A stretch of DNA of 61,365 bases from Thiobacillus sp. (GCF_024708915.1 NZ_JANJXQ010000241.1:1-61365), one strand, 5' to 3'. Shown: positions 32,344 through 41,525, numbered from the stretch's first letter. Program-made: numbers and translations. Notes: generated from the letters alone by a model not told the origin.

Positions 32344-33738
32344 ATGCAAAAAGAAGCCAAAGAGAAGCCCCAGTACGCCGTCGCGGCGTCGGTGCAGCTG
32401 CCGGGAGTAAGCGACGTCGAGTTCGAGGCGTCGCTGACCGAACTGCGCGAACTGGCCAAGACACTGGGGTTCACGGTCACCCGCACGTTCACGCAAAAAC
32501 GTTCCGGCTTCGACTCGACGGCGTATCTGGGTGTCGGCAAGCGGCAGGAGATACGCCGCTTCGTGAACGGCGAGCCGGGCGACGCAAGCGAACCCGATCG
32601 CGCGCCGCAGAATCCCCTGCATCGCCTCTCCAATTTCGTCGAAGGGCTGGACGACGCAGTCTCGGCCGTGCCGATCGACGTCATCTTCGTCGACCACGAA
32701 ATTTCACCGTCGCAGGCGCGCAACCTCGAAAACGAGGTCAGCTGCCAGGTGATGGACCGCACCATGGTCATCCTCGAAATCTTCCACCGCAACGCGCGCT
32801 CCCCCGCTGCGCGCGCGCAGGTGGAGATCGCGCGCCTCGGCTACCTGGCGCCGCGCCTGCGCGAGGCGGCCAAGCTGGCGGGGCCGCAGGGGCGGCAGCG
32901 CAGCGGCGTCGGCGGGCGCGGCGCCGGCGAGTCGCACACCGAGCTGGACAAGCGCAAGATCCGCGACCGCATTGCCGAACTGCAGAAGGAGATCGCCGCG
33001 ATGGACGTCGAGCGCAGGACGCAGCGCGCGCGGCGGCAGGCGCACCAGGGGCTCGCCAGCGTGGCGCTGGTGGGCTACACCAACGCCGGCAAATCGACCC
33101 TGATGCGCGCCCTCACCGGGAGCGAGGTGCTGGTCGCCAACAAGCTCTTCGCGACGCTCGACACCACCGTGCGCAGCCTTTATCCGGAGAGCGTGCCGCG
33201 CGTGCTGGTCAGCGACACGGTCGGCTTCATCAAGAACCTGCCGCACGGGCTGGTCGCGTCGTTCAAGTCGACGCTCGAAGAAGCGCTGGATGCGTCGCTG
33301 CTGCTGCACGTCGTCGACGCCAGCGATCCCGGCTTCGAACGGCAGATCGAAACCACCGAACATGTGCTGAGCGAGATCGACGCGCAGGAGGTGCCGCGCC
33401 TGCGCATTTTCAACAAGATCGACCACGTCGGCGACGCCGCGGCGCAAGCCGAATGCGAAGCCGCGCTGCGCGCCGCCTACCCCGGTTGCATGGTGATGAG
33501 CGCGCGCCGCCCCGGCGACGTCGCGATGTTGCACCAGGCGATCGTGGCGTTTTTCCAGAAAGATCTGGTCGAGGCCGAGCTGTTTCTTCCCTGGTCGGCA
33601 CAGCAGCTGCGCGGAGAGATCTTCGCGCGCTGCGAGGTGCTGGAGGAACGCGCCGACGACGAGGGTGCGTTGTTCCGCGTCCGCGGCGAACAGGGAAGCC
33701 TGGACAGCCTGCGCGAGCAGTTCGGCCAGGCGCGGTGA
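32344..33738 (+). CDS. hflX: HflX GTPase
   Basis: 464 residues. N-terminal HflX domain (FTQKRSGFDSTAYLGVGKRQEI ... VDHEISPSQARNLE), a basic coiled segment (LDKRKIRDRIAELQKEIAAMDVERRTQRARR), then the G domain with GYTNAGKST (G1), DTVGF (G3) and NKID (G4). It binds and splits stalled 70S ribosomes under stress. It normally neighbours hfq; here it closes the coenzyme arm after a 60-bp gap. No ribosome-binding site precedes the ATG, so the start is provisional. Transcribed toward the convergent mfnB operon. Confidence 0.93.
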   Translation: MQKEAKEKPQYAVAASVQLPGVSDVEFEASLTELRELAKTLGFTVTRTFTQKRSGFDSTAYLGVGKRQEIRRFVNGEPGDASEPDRAPQNPLHRLSNFVEGLDDAVSAVPIDVIFVDHEISPSQARNLENEVSCQVMDRTMVILEIFHRNARSPAARAQVEIARLGYLAPRLREAAKLAGPQGRQRSGVGGRGAGESHTELDKRKIRDRIAELQKEIAAMDVERRTQRARRQAHQGLASVALVGYTNAGKSTLMRALTGSEVLVANKLFATLDTTVRSLYPESVPRVLVSDTVGFIKNLPHGLVASFKSTLEEALDASLLLHVVDASDPGFERQIETTEHVLSEIDAQEVPRLRIFNKIDHVGDAAAQAECEAALRAAYPGCMVMSARRPGDVAMLHQAIVAFFQKDLVEAELFLPWSAQQLRGEIFARCEVLEERADDEGALFRVRGEQGSLDSLREQFGQAR

Positions 33739-33788
33739 GCCGATCCATTGCGCGGCCGTCCTGAAGCCGCGGCCATCGCCTGTGGCGA

Positions 33789-34484
33789 TCACGCCCCCGG
33801 TGCCGCCTCCCGTCCCATTGCCCCGCTGAGCGCCGCCAGGGCGCCCGGGTCCAGCGCCCGGGTGCGGGCGTGGTTGCGGCAGAGGGCGCCGCGAAAACCC
33901 AGGTAGTCCGCACCGATGGGCGCGAGGACAGGAATGTCGGCCAGCTTGAGCGAGCCGGCCAGGCCGCTGAGCAGCCCCGGTTTTTTCGTCTGCGCCACGA
34001 ACTGCGCCAGGCGCGCCGCCGGCTGATGGGCCAGCAGACCGCCGCCGGCCTTGTCCACCGTGTCGAGCATGACGCCCGTGAAATCCCGTTCGGCAAGCCG
34101 CCCGATCAGGCTGAAATCCGGCTCGCGGTCGGCAAACAGTACGGCCACCAGGCGGTGGCGGCTGGCGAGCGGCGCCAGCGCATCCAGGCAATCGGCCAGC
34201 GCGGGCGACGGCAACAGGCCGATCTTGACGAAGTCGACGCCAGTGGCGGCCATGGCGGCAACGGCGGCGGCCACTGCAGCGGGGTTCATGTCCGGGAAAT
34301 CGCCGATGGTGGCGCTGACCGGGACGCGCCCACCCACCGCCGCGACGATGGCGCGCACGGTGTCGTGCGGCAGCGCGCCGAGCGCGCCGGCATGCGGGTT
34401 CTTGGCATCGACGATGGCGGCGCCGGCGGCCAGCACCTGGCGCGCCTCGGCGGCATCGGTAATGCTGGCGAGCCAGGCGGTCAT
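33789..34484 (-). CDS. mfnB: (5-formylfuran-3-yl)methyl phosphate synthase
   Basis: 231 residues of the DUF556/MfnB TIM-barrel family: IVDAKNPHAGALGALP with the Schiff-base-type lysine, VSATIGDFPDMNP, GVDFVKIGLLPS and GVMLDTVDKAGGGLL. MfnB makes the furan ring of methanofuran from two glyceraldehyde-3-phosphates. Last gene of the operon headed by the sigma54 activator; its ATG overlaps the DUF447 stop. Confidence 0.9.
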   Translation of the reverse strand: MTAWLASITDAAEARQVLAAGAAIVDAKNPHAGALGALPHDTVRAIVAAVGGRVPVSATIGDFPDMNPAAVAAAVAAMAATGVDFVKIGLLPSPALADCLDALAPLASRHRLVAVLFADREPDFSLIGRLAERDFTGVMLDTVDKAGGGLLAHQPAARLAQFVAQTKKPGLLSGLAGSLKLADIPVLAPIGADYLGFRGALCRNHARTRALDPGALAALSGAMGREAAPGA

Positions 34485-35044
34485 GCCGCTTCCCGGTGCG
34501 CCGCGATCTTCTCCCTGAGCCAGCCCCACGCCTCCAGCTCGCGCGGCCCGGCAGTCTTGTCGATGGCGATGGCGAGGTAGTCCATCTCCCGTTGCACCTT
34601 GTCGGCAGGCAGCATGTTCAGGCGGCTGACCAGAATGCACGCCTCGATGACGGCGGCCTGGGCGCGATTGTGGCCGGGAAACGGCGCGTGGTTGCGGGCG
34701 ATCAGTTCGCGGCACAGAAAGCGCGGCCGCAGCGGGTCTTCCTCGATGCGCGCCACTTCCAGCTCGATGTGGCTGAGCGCGCTTTCCAGCCGGCCGCAGG
34801 CGATGCGTTCGCATGGCATGAGCGGCCAGTCGCGCCGCCCGGTGAGGCAGCCGGCAAACACACGCGTGTCGTCGGTGTGGCTCAGGGCGGCCAGGCCGGT
34901 GGCGCGCAGGTTGTCCAGGGTACGCGAGGGATGGAATGGCGCCAGCACGACGAACCCGCCTTCGCGCCGGAAGCCCAGCGGAGCGATGTGGGTGGTGCCG
35001 TCGGACGTGGCGCTGGTGAGGATGGCTTCAAAAATCAGGCTCAC
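34481..35044 (-). CDS. DUF447 protein of the H4MPT cluster (Orf20-type)
   Basis: 187 residues, starting at a GTG that overlaps the stop of the previous gene (GTGA): (M)SLIFEAILTSATSDGTTHIAPLGF. The N-terminal part resembles flavin-reductase-like split barrels of DUF447 (APFHPSRTLDNL, FAGCLTGRRDWPL). Homologues accompany H4MPT and methanofuran genes in methanogens and methylotrophs. Reaction not known. Overlaps indicate tight co-translation with mfnB. Confidence 0.82.
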   Translation of the reverse strand: MSLIFEAILTSATSDGTTHIAPLGFRREGGFVVLAPFHPSRTLDNLRATGLAALSHTDDTRVFAGCLTGRRDWPLMPCERIACGRLESALSHIELEVARIEEDPLRPRFLCRELIARNHAPFPGHNRAQAAVIEACILVSRLNMLPADKVQREMDYLAIAIDKTAGPRELEAWGWLREKIAAHREAA

Positions 35045-36441
35045 GACAATTCTCTCGTTGTATCGGTGCGGGTCGGGCCAGGGGCGCACTGCTGGTTCAG
35101 GTCTTCGGGCGGGCGCGGCTGCATGCAGCCCCAGGCCAGCTGCTCGTCCTGGCTATAGCGCTTGCCGAGCTGCCAGGCGATCTGGGCACGGGCGAGCTCG
35201 ACGCCCAGATAGAAGGCGTGGCCGCCGTCGTGTTCCAGCTTGAGATGCGGCCAGAGCTGGAACGGATCGGTGGCGGTATGCAGGCCGTCGCGGTTGTATA
35301 TGTGCATGCCCGCCTGGCTGATCTGGATGCGGAAGCTGGGGTCCTTCACCGCTCCGGCCATGGCGGCGATCTCGTCCGCGCCATAGGGAAACGGCTTGCG
35401 GTGGCGCAGCCCCAGGAGGTCGTCGGAAAAGTCGCGGGGCAGGCTTTGCGCCTCCCGGGCGGCGAACATGATGCGCCGGGCGGCATCGATCTCCCGCACC
35501 GCGCTTTTGCAATGGGGGCTGACCTGGGTGGTGAGCAGGGCCCGGATGTCGAGCTCGGCCATGATCCCCAGCAGCAGGGCATGGATGCCGGCGGTGTCGG
35601 CGTCGGTCAGTTCGGAGACGTTGCCGGTGCCCATGAGGATCTCCGCCTGTGGCATGCGCCGGCGCAGTTCGTGGTAGCGCGCCAGCGACGACGCAAAACC
35701 GAATGGCAACGGGTCGAGAATGGGATCGGCAAGATAAGGCTTGCCGCGCGCCTCCAGTTGTTGCATGGCGCCGACCAGGTCGTCGAGGTCGCCATGGCGG
35801 GCAGGGATCAACACCGGAATGGAGGCAACCTCGTCGGCCAGGTGCAAGGTAGCGGAACTGAGCGACAACAGGTAATCGGCGCCGGCGCGGCCGCCGCGCA
35901 GCAGTTCATCGGCATCCAGCGAATCCACGCTGACCCGGTGGCCGGCGGCCTTGAGCGCGCGTACGGTCTCTTCCAGATGCGGGAACGGCGTCTGCGGCAG
36001 GCAGCCGACGTCGATCACGTCGGCGCCGTCGGCGGCGTAGGCGGCGGCCTGGGCCAGAATGGCCTCGATGCCCATGCGCGGTGTGTCCACCAACTCGGCG
36101 AACAAAACGACGTCGTGGCGCGAGAGATCCGGCGCGCGGCGCTTGCGGCCAAAAAACTCGGGGATATCCATGAGTTCGTCGGGCCCACGTTCGACGGGGA
36201 TGCCGAAATGCGCGGACAGTGCGGCCAGGTCGCCGCGGCAGCGTCCGGGCAGCATGATGCGATCGGCCCGGCCGGTGTCGGTGAGGCGGCGATGGATCAT
36301 GTCGGTGGTCATCAGCGCCGCCACCTGCACGCCCAGCACCTGCACCTCCCAGGTGAAGCCGGCATCGCCCAGGTCGCCGAGCACGCGCCTGAGCTGCGAC
36401 TCGGCCAGGCGGCCGGTCAGGAAAAGGATATGTTCAGGCAT
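35041..36441 (-). CDS. Dihydropteroate synthase-related protein (DUF6513/TIGR00284-like)
   Basis: 466 residues. N-terminal domain of unknown type (MPEHILFLTGRLAESQLRRVL), then a DHPS-like TIM barrel: DGADVIDVGCLPQT, HRVSVDSLDADELLRGG, YLADPILDPLPFGFASSL, MGTGNVSELTDAD. Known only near H4MPT genes, where a DHPS-like step would couple beta-RFAP to the pterin pyrophosphate; this makes it a strong candidate for that condensation, by inference. Overlaps afpA by 25 bp and the DUF447 gene by GTGA. Confidence 0.85.
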   Translation of the reverse strand: MPEHILFLTGRLAESQLRRVLGDLGDAGFTWEVQVLGVQVAALMTTDMIHRRLTDTGRADRIMLPGRCRGDLAALSAHFGIPVERGPDELMDIPEFFGRKRRAPDLSRHDVVLFAELVDTPRMGIEAILAQAAAYAADGADVIDVGCLPQTPFPHLEETVRALKAAGHRVSVDSLDADELLRGGRAGADYLLSLSSATLHLADEVASIPVLIPARHGDLDDLVGAMQQLEARGKPYLADPILDPLPFGFASSLARYHELRRRMPQAEILMGTGNVSELTDADTAGIHALLLGIMAELDIRALLTTQVSPHCKSAVREIDAARRIMFAAREAQSLPRDFSDDLLGLRHRKPFPYGADEIAAMAGAVKDPSFRIQISQAGMHIYNRDGLHTATDPFQLWPHLKLEHDGGHAFYLGVELARAQIAWQLGKRYSQDEQLAWGCMQPRPPEDLNQQCAPGPTRTDTTRELS

Positions 36442-36974
36442 GCCAGGCGCTGCTCGATGGCCGCCTTGAGTGCGGCGACGTCCTCCGCCACGATGGTGTC
36501 GGGAAAACCCTTCAGGTGCCGCGTGCACTCAAGATCGATGGGGCGCGGGTAGACCATCACGGTACGGTCGGGTGCCTCGGTAATCACGGTCGGCTCGGTG
36601 TCGCAGGCAAACACGATGCTGGGGATGCGGCACTTGCCGGCCTGCGCGTAAAGGTTGGTGACCAGCGTGTCGGAAATGCCGGCAACACACTTGGCCACGG
36701 TGTTTGAGGTGGCCGGGCCGATGATCAGCGTATGGTAGTGGCCGCTGTAGAGAAAGCCCACCGGCACGCTGCTGGCGGTGTGATCCTGGTAGACGCGGTA
36801 TTTCGCGCGCAGCGATTCGAGCGGGATGCCGTACATGCTCAACACCTCGACGGCGGCCCGGGTCACGAATATATCCACATCCGGCAGATGGTCGATCAGC
36901 TCCAGGCATTCGCGTAGATAGTGGCCGGAGCCGGTCAGCCCCCAGGCGATGCGGGGTATTTTCGGTTCAGTCAT
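36417..36974 (-). CDS. afpA: Flavoprotein AfpA/DmrX-type
   Basis: 185 residues of the archaeal-type flavoprotein family: WGLTGSGHYLRECLELI at the flavin phosphate site, FVTRAAVEVLSMYGIP, YSGHYHTLIIGPATSNTVAKC and FACDTEPTVITEAP. In methylotrophs that lack dmrA this protein is proposed to reduce dihydromethanopterin to H4MPT, the last reduction in synthesis. Start ATG 36974 overlaps the previous gene by 8 bp. FMN binding is expected. Confidence 0.87.
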   Translation of the reverse strand: MTEPKIPRIAWGLTGSGHYLRECLELIDHLPDVDIFVTRAAVEVLSMYGIPLESLRAKYRVYQDHTASSVPVGFLYSGHYHTLIIGPATSNTVAKCVAGISDTLVTNLYAQAGKCRIPSIVFACDTEPTVITEAPDRTVMVYPRPIDLECTRHLKGFPDTIVAEDVAALKAAIEQRLACLNISFS

Positions 36975-37467
36975 GACGCGGCCGGTGGCGTGATATCCCC
37001 CACTGGCGGTCGGCCTCCTCGACACCGATTTCCAGCAGTTGTACGCCGGTCGTCAGATTCTCGCGGCGCAGGGCGTCCACCAGCCGCTCGCCAATGTGGA
37101 AAGCGAGCAGTTCCGCCGTGACGTTGGCGATGGGCAGCACGATGCAGCCTTCCTTTTCCACCCAGAAGCGTTTGCCGAAACTTTCCGCCTTGATCAGGCC
37201 GTCCTCTTCGGCCAGCTTCACCACCGGGCTGGTACCGGGCAGAATGACGCGGTCGGAGAGTTCCTGGCAGATGCCGCGGGCCAGACGGGTCAGGGCGACG
37301 AAATCCAGCACATAGCCTTCGCCGCTGTCGCCGCCGTGGGCGGCCACCCGGGCATGGAAGTTGTGGCCGTGCAGGTTTTCGCACACGCTGCCATAGGTAA
37401 TGAAGTGGGCGGAGTTGAAGCCCAGGTCGGCAGGCTCGACCCAGGTGACGAAAGGCGCGGACGGCAA
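36967..37467 (-). CDS. 6-pyruvoyltetrahydropterin synthase/QueD-like protein
   Basis: 166 residues with an intact zinc site: H21 (NSAHF), H33 and H35 (LHGHNFH), and catalytic C29 (VCENLHGH). Family members act on 7,8-dihydroneopterin triphosphate. In this operon it probably provides the dihydropterin used for H4MPT, downstream of FolE2. It starts only 1 bp after the sigma54 activator gene ends, so both are co-transcribed. It contrasts with the degenerate PTPS-like domain at 24808-26040. Confidence 0.85.
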   Translation of the reverse strand: MPSAPFVTWVEPADLGFNSAHFITYGSVCENLHGHNFHARVAAHGGDSGEGYVLDFVALTRLARGICQELSDRVILPGTSPVVKLAEEDGLIKAESFGKRFWVEKEGCIVLPIANVTAELLAFHIGERLVDALRRENLTTGVQLLEIGVEEADRQWGISRHRPRHD

Positions 37468-37468
37468 T

Positions 37469-39430
37469 TCATTCCTCCTTGTTGATGCGGATATTGAGAT
37501 TTTTCATCTTGCGGTACAGGGTGTTGCGGCTGATGCCGAGATGGCGGGCAGCCAGCGTGACGTTCCAGCGGAACTTCTCCAGGTTGTGCAGGATGGCGTC
37601 GCGTTCCGCCGTTTCCAGGGACGACAGCGGCGCCGCCTCCGTGATGCATTCCGCGGGCTGCGTACCCGGCGTCAGCCGGCTGATTTCATCAAGCAGATCG
37701 TAGGCCGTGATTTCCCTGCCCTCGCGCATCGCCAGCGCGGTGCGCAAGACGTTGCGCAACTGCCGGATATTGCCCGGCCAGGAATAGGCCTCCAGCTGGC
37801 GCAGCGCCCCCTCGCTGAGGACCGCCTCTTCCCGGGTGCCGCATTCCATGGCAAGGACGTGGCGGATCAGATCGCGTTTGTCCTGGCGCTCGCGCAGCGG
37901 CGGCAGGGTCAGGGCGATGCCTTGCAGGCGGTAATACAGGTCTTCGCGGAAACGGCCCTCGGCAACCAGTTCCTTGAGGTTGCGGTGGGTGGCGCTGATC
38001 AGCTTGATATCCACCTTGATCGGGACTTCCCCGCCCAGCGGGATGACCTCGCGCTCTTCCAGTACGCGCAGCAGGCGGGCCTGCAACATGATCGGCATAT
38101 CGCCGATCTCGTCCAGGAACAGTGTGCCGCCATTGGCCTGGAGTATCTTGCCGCGCCGCCCTTCCCGGTTGGCTCCGGTGAAAGCACCCGACTTGTAGCC
38201 GAACAACTCGCTTTCGATCAGGGTTTCCGGAATCGACGCGCAGTTCACGGCGACGAAAGGCCGGTTTGCGCCCGCGTGCTCGTAATGGATCGCCTGGGCA
38301 AAGATTTCCTTGCCGGTACCGGTCTCGCCGTACAGCAGGATGGGGATGTCGTGGTCCTGCACGCGTTTGGCACAGCGCACGTTGTATTCCATGGTCGGAT
38401 CGCCGAACTGCAGTTCCTCCAGGCGCATGATCTTGGGGTTGCCCGGAACCGTGATCGCAGGCGCGGCACGGCGCGCGGGCGCAGCCGCGGACGGGCCCTG
38501 GTGTTCCGGCGGGCGCATCAGGCCGAAGAAACGATTGCCCTGACGGGCTTCGTAGAGCGGAACCGGGTTGAGCCAGCTCAGGTTCTTGTGGCCGATCAAC
38601 GCGGACATGCCGGTATTGAACAGGTCGCGCAACTGCAGGCCGACCATGTCGACCGGCTTCTTGTAGCCTAACTGGAACAGTGCGCTGCGGTTGGCGGCGA
38701 GGATGCTGCCCTCCTCGTCCAGCGCCAGGACACCCTCCCACAGCGTACCGATGAGTTCCGGGCGGCTATGGAAGCGGAGCGCATACTGGTTGCGGAAGCG
38801 ACACAGGAATGCGCGGTTCTCGATGATCTGCGCCGACATGTTGACCAGCACCAGCGTGTGCTGCTGCGCCATGTGGGAGAAACTGGAGGCATCCAGCACT
38901 GCGAGCAGGCCGCCTTCGGAATCGAAAATGGGCGCGGCCGAACAGGTCAGGCCGATGTTGCGCGTCAGAAAATGTTCATTGTGGTGGACCAGGATCGGAC
39001 GCTGCTCGATGGCGCAGGTACCCATGCCGTTGGTTCCCTGGTGGCGCTCGCCCCACAGGGCGCCTTCCACCATGCCGCACTCGGCGGCGGTCTTGCTGAA
39101 TGTCGGGTCGCCCAGAAAGTCCAGCACTACGCCTTCACGGTCAGTCAGCAGCACCGAGAAACCGGAACCCGCCAACTGCTGGTAAAGCGTCGCCATTTCT
39201 CCCTTGGCAATGACACGCAAGGGCTCCAGCGGCCCCTGGCGTTCCTTGAGTTCGTGATTATCGAGAATCACGATCGGCTCATCCTTTACCGGATCAAGGC
39301 CGAAATCGTGGGCGCATCGGTTCCATGAGCGCGCAATCGCCGGCCCCACTTCCACCGGTTCTATCGCGCCACCCAATCCCACCACCGCGTTCACCTGACG
39401 GGCATGTTCCAAGATTTCTTGCCTCTCCAT
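37469..39430 (-). CDS. Sigma54-dependent transcriptional activator (AcoR-like)
   Basis: 653 residues. N-terminal GAF-type sensor (about 75-200, HQGTNGMGTCAIEQRPILVHHNEHF), a PAS-like segment (about 225-290), then the AAA+ domain with Walker A GETGTGKE (368-375), the sigma54 contact loop GAFTGA (415-420) and Walker B GGTLFLDEI (434-442), and a Fis-type helix-turn-helix at about 610-648. No receiver domain, so it senses a small molecule directly. The start at 39430 has a GAGG site; ATG 39445 and TTG 39454 do not. First gene of the afpA-mfnB operon; divergent from sco1-folE2, whose promoter is of the -24/-12 type. Confidence 0.93.
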   Translation of the reverse strand: MERQEILEHARQVNAVVGLGGAIEPVEVGPAIARSWNRCAHDFGLDPVKDEPIVILDNHELKERQGPLEPLRVIAKGEMATLYQQLAGSGFSVLLTDREGVVLDFLGDPTFSKTAAECGMVEGALWGERHQGTNGMGTCAIEQRPILVHHNEHFLTRNIGLTCSAAPIFDSEGGLLAVLDASSFSHMAQQHTLVLVNMSAQIIENRAFLCRFRNQYALRFHSRPELIGTLWEGVLALDEEGSILAANRSALFQLGYKKPVDMVGLQLRDLFNTGMSALIGHKNLSWLNPVPLYEARQGNRFFGLMRPPEHQGPSAAAPARRAAPAITVPGNPKIMRLEELQFGDPTMEYNVRCAKRVQDHDIPILLYGETGTGKEIFAQAIHYEHAGANRPFVAVNCASIPETLIESELFGYKSGAFTGANREGRRGKILQANGGTLFLDEIGDMPIMLQARLLRVLEEREVIPLGGEVPIKVDIKLISATHRNLKELVAEGRFREDLYYRLQGIALTLPPLRERQDKRDLIRHVLAMECGTREEAVLSEGALRQLEAYSWPGNIRQLRNVLRTALAMREGREITAYDLLDEISRLTPGTQPAECITEAAPLSSLETAERDAILHNLEKFRWNVTLAARHLGISRNTLYRKMKNLNIRINKEE

Positions 39431-39569
39431 CGCTTCGATCCTCATATAAAGCAATATCCACGCCCAGCCATTAAAACGGCTCTGAATGTTTATTGTTTTT
39501 TAAGGCGCAGCAGGTAAAGGCTCCCCACCTTGATCTCTTTAATAGTACTCGAACTGGCGAAAGATGCGA

Positions 39570-39580
39570 GACAGACTGTC
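39570..39580. promoter_or_regulatory. Dyad GACAG-A-CTGTC (copy C)
   Basis: GACAGACTGTC differs by one base from GACAGAGTGTC at 10487-10497 (complement) and 18115-18125. It lies about 119 bp upstream of the predicted sigma54 start of sco1-folE2. An overlapping imperfect dyad, TGTcCCGGAATCGGtACA (39577-39594), and a flanking perfect inverted pair ATGCGAG/CTCGCAT (39564-39570, 39596-39602) add further symmetry, so the exact enhancer half-sites remain open. Confidence 0.55.
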
Positions 39581-39667
39581 CCGGAATCGGTACACCTCGC
39601 ATGGCAACGCCGGTGATTGCTTGTTTTCGGGTACGGCAACCCCGGCTGCGGCACCGGCATCCCGATA

Positions 39668-39682
39668 TGGCATGTCTTCTGC
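39668..39682 (+). promoter_or_regulatory. Candidate sigma54 promoter for sco1-folE2
   Basis: TGGCATGTCTTCTGC followed by TT: exact GG-to-GC spacing, two mismatches to consensus, and the same TGGCATG -24 half as the mptG promoter. Predicted start near 39694, 26 bases before the sco1 ATG. Confidence 0.65.
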
Positions 39683-39719
39683 TTGATACCCCCCATCTTC
39701 ATTCCGTACAAGGAACGAC

Positions 39720-40268
39720 ATGTCGGTGGCTCTGCGTATTTCACTGCTCTGGTTTGCCTTGTGTCTGGCTGGCCCGTCATGGGCGACAACGACACTGGGG
39801 GGCGATTTCACGCTGCACACGACCAAGGGAGAGCCGGTTTCGCTGTCGTCCCTGCGGGGCAAAGTCGTGCTGCTGTATTTCGGCTTTACCTATTGCCCGG
39901 AGATGTGTCCCGCGGAATTGCTCCAGTTCCAGCAACTGCTTGCTCAGTTGCCGCCCGAGAAACGCCGCCTGGTGCAGCCCATTTTCATCAGCGTCGACCC
40001 GCAGCGCGACACCCCGGACGTGCTCGACCCCTACATCAGGCACTTCGGCGGGGAAATCCTGGCCCTGACCGGTAGCGAGCAGGAACTGCACAAGGTGGCC
40101 GCTCAGTACGGCGCCCAGTTCCGCTACGTGCCGACCGGATCGAGCTACACCGTCGATCACACGGTCAACACCTACCTGATCGACACCGGCGGCAAGCTGG
40201 TGAAAATCATTCCCTACGGCACGCCCGGACCGGAAGTGCTGAAACAGGTTTCCAGATTCCTGCCGTAA
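39720..40268 (+). CDS. SCO1/SenC copper chaperone
   Basis: 182 residues with an N-terminal signal or anchor segment (RISLLWFALCLAGPSWA) and a thioredoxin fold. The copper and redox residues are C59 and C63 (TYCPEMCPAEL) and H147 (YTVDHTVNTYLI). It delivers copper to or reduces the CuA site of cytochrome oxidase in the periplasm. AAGGA site before the ATG. It heads a two-gene unit with folE2 (24-bp gap), an unusual pairing. Confidence 0.92.
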   Translation: MSVALRISLLWFALCLAGPSWATTTLGGDFTLHTTKGEPVSLSSLRGKVVLLYFGFTYCPEMCPAELLQFQQLLAQLPPEKRRLVQPIFISVDPQRDTPDVLDPYIRHFGGEILALTGSEQELHKVAAQYGAQFRYVPTGSSYTVDHTVNTYLIDTGGKLVKIIPYGTPGPEVLKQVSRFLP

Positions 40269-40292
40269 TGGCCCGTTCATAGAAAGCCGCCC

Positions 40293-41147
40293 ATGATTAC
40301 TTGCGATACCGTCTGCGAAACCGAACTGCCCTGCCCCGCCGCGCGCCCGGGCAGCACGGCCGCTTCCATGCCCGATGTCCAGAACACCCCCGACGCGCGC
40401 CGGATCGCCATCGACAAGGTCGGCATCAAGGCCGTCCGCCATCCCGTCAAAGTCCTGGACAAGACCGGCGGCGTGCAGCACACCATCGCCCTGTTCAATA
40501 TGTACGTGCATCTGCCGCATCACTTCAAGGGCACCCACATGTCCCGCTTCCTCGAAATCCTCAATGGCTACGAGCGGGAAATATCGGTGGCGTCCTTCGA
40601 ACACATGCTGCGCCAGATGGTGAAACGGCTGGAAGCCCGTTCCGGCCACGTCGAAATGAGTTTTCCCTACTTCATCAACAAGAAGGCACCGGTATCGGGG
40701 GTCGAGAGCCTGCTCGATTACGACGTGACTTTCATCGGCGAAATCCGCGACGGGCACTACCTTCAGACCATGAAGGTCGCCGTTCCGGTCACCAGCCTGT
40801 GTCCATGCTCCAAGCAGATTTCGCGCTACGGCGCACACAACCAGCGTTCGCACGTGACCCTGACGGTGCGCGCCAACAGTTTCATCTGGATCGAGGACGT
40901 CGTCCGCGTCGCCGAAGACAACGCGTCGAGCCAGCTCTACGGCCTGCTCAAGCGGCCGGACGAGAAGTACGTCACCGAACGCGCCTACGACAATCCCAAA
41001 TTCGTCGAAGACATGGTGCGCGATGTGGCGGCGGCGCTGGATGCGGACAGGCGCATCGATTCGTACGTAGTCGAGTCGGAGAACTTCGAGTCCATCCACA
41101 ACCACTCGGCTTATGCCTTGATCGAACGCAACAAGGCTGCAGCCTGA
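40293..41147 (+). CDS. folE2: GTP cyclohydrolase FolE2
   Basis: 284 residues of the type IB enzyme: [20 protein letters not shown] at the start, [11 protein letters not shown], and the metal-ligand segment [23 protein letters not shown]. It makes 7,8-dihydroneopterin triphosphate from GTP, the entry point to folate and H4MPT. Type IB can use metals other than zinc. No folE1 is in the window. Position behind a sigma54-type promoter suggests induction when H4MPT is needed. Confidence 0.95.
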   Translation: MITCDTVCETELPCPAARPGSTAASMPDVQNTPDARRIAIDKVGIKAVRHPVKVLDKTGGVQHTIALFNMYVHLPHHFKGTHMSRFLEILNGYEREISVASFEHMLRQMVKRLEARSGHVEMSFPYFINKKAPVSGVESLLDYDVTFIGEIRDGHYLQTMKVAVPVTSLCPCSKQISRYGAHNQRSHVTLTVRANSFIWIEDVVRVAEDNASSQLYGLLKRPDEKYVTERAYDNPKFVEDMVRDVAAALDADRRIDSYVVESENFESIHNHSAYALIERNKAAA

Positions 41148-41336
41148 AACCGCGCGGCGGCCCGGGCGGACAGGTATACGTCCCGACCTGGAAGCTGGAC
41201 GTCTGATACAGGCCCGGACGGGAAGTCTGGAGGAAGATGCTGGAGCAGCGACAGCAATGTCGTCGGCATGGCGCCACGGCCTGCCATTCGACGTCGGCAT
41301 CCGTATTCTGAAAGCAGAAATACGCTGGCGCCTGGC

Positions 41337-41430
<94 letters not shown>

Positions 41431-41525
41431 GGGAGCCGCGCATCATACCGGAAGCCCCCACGCGCAGCAAATCGACATGCGCCGCGCCTCGCGCGGACCG
41501 CAGCGATGAAAAAATGCTGCGCCCT

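Noticed and set aside
39451..39466. Possible sigma54 promoter for the activator gene itself
   Set aside because: The -24 half is poor and the start would fall within about 10 bases of the chosen ATG, cutting off the GAGG site.
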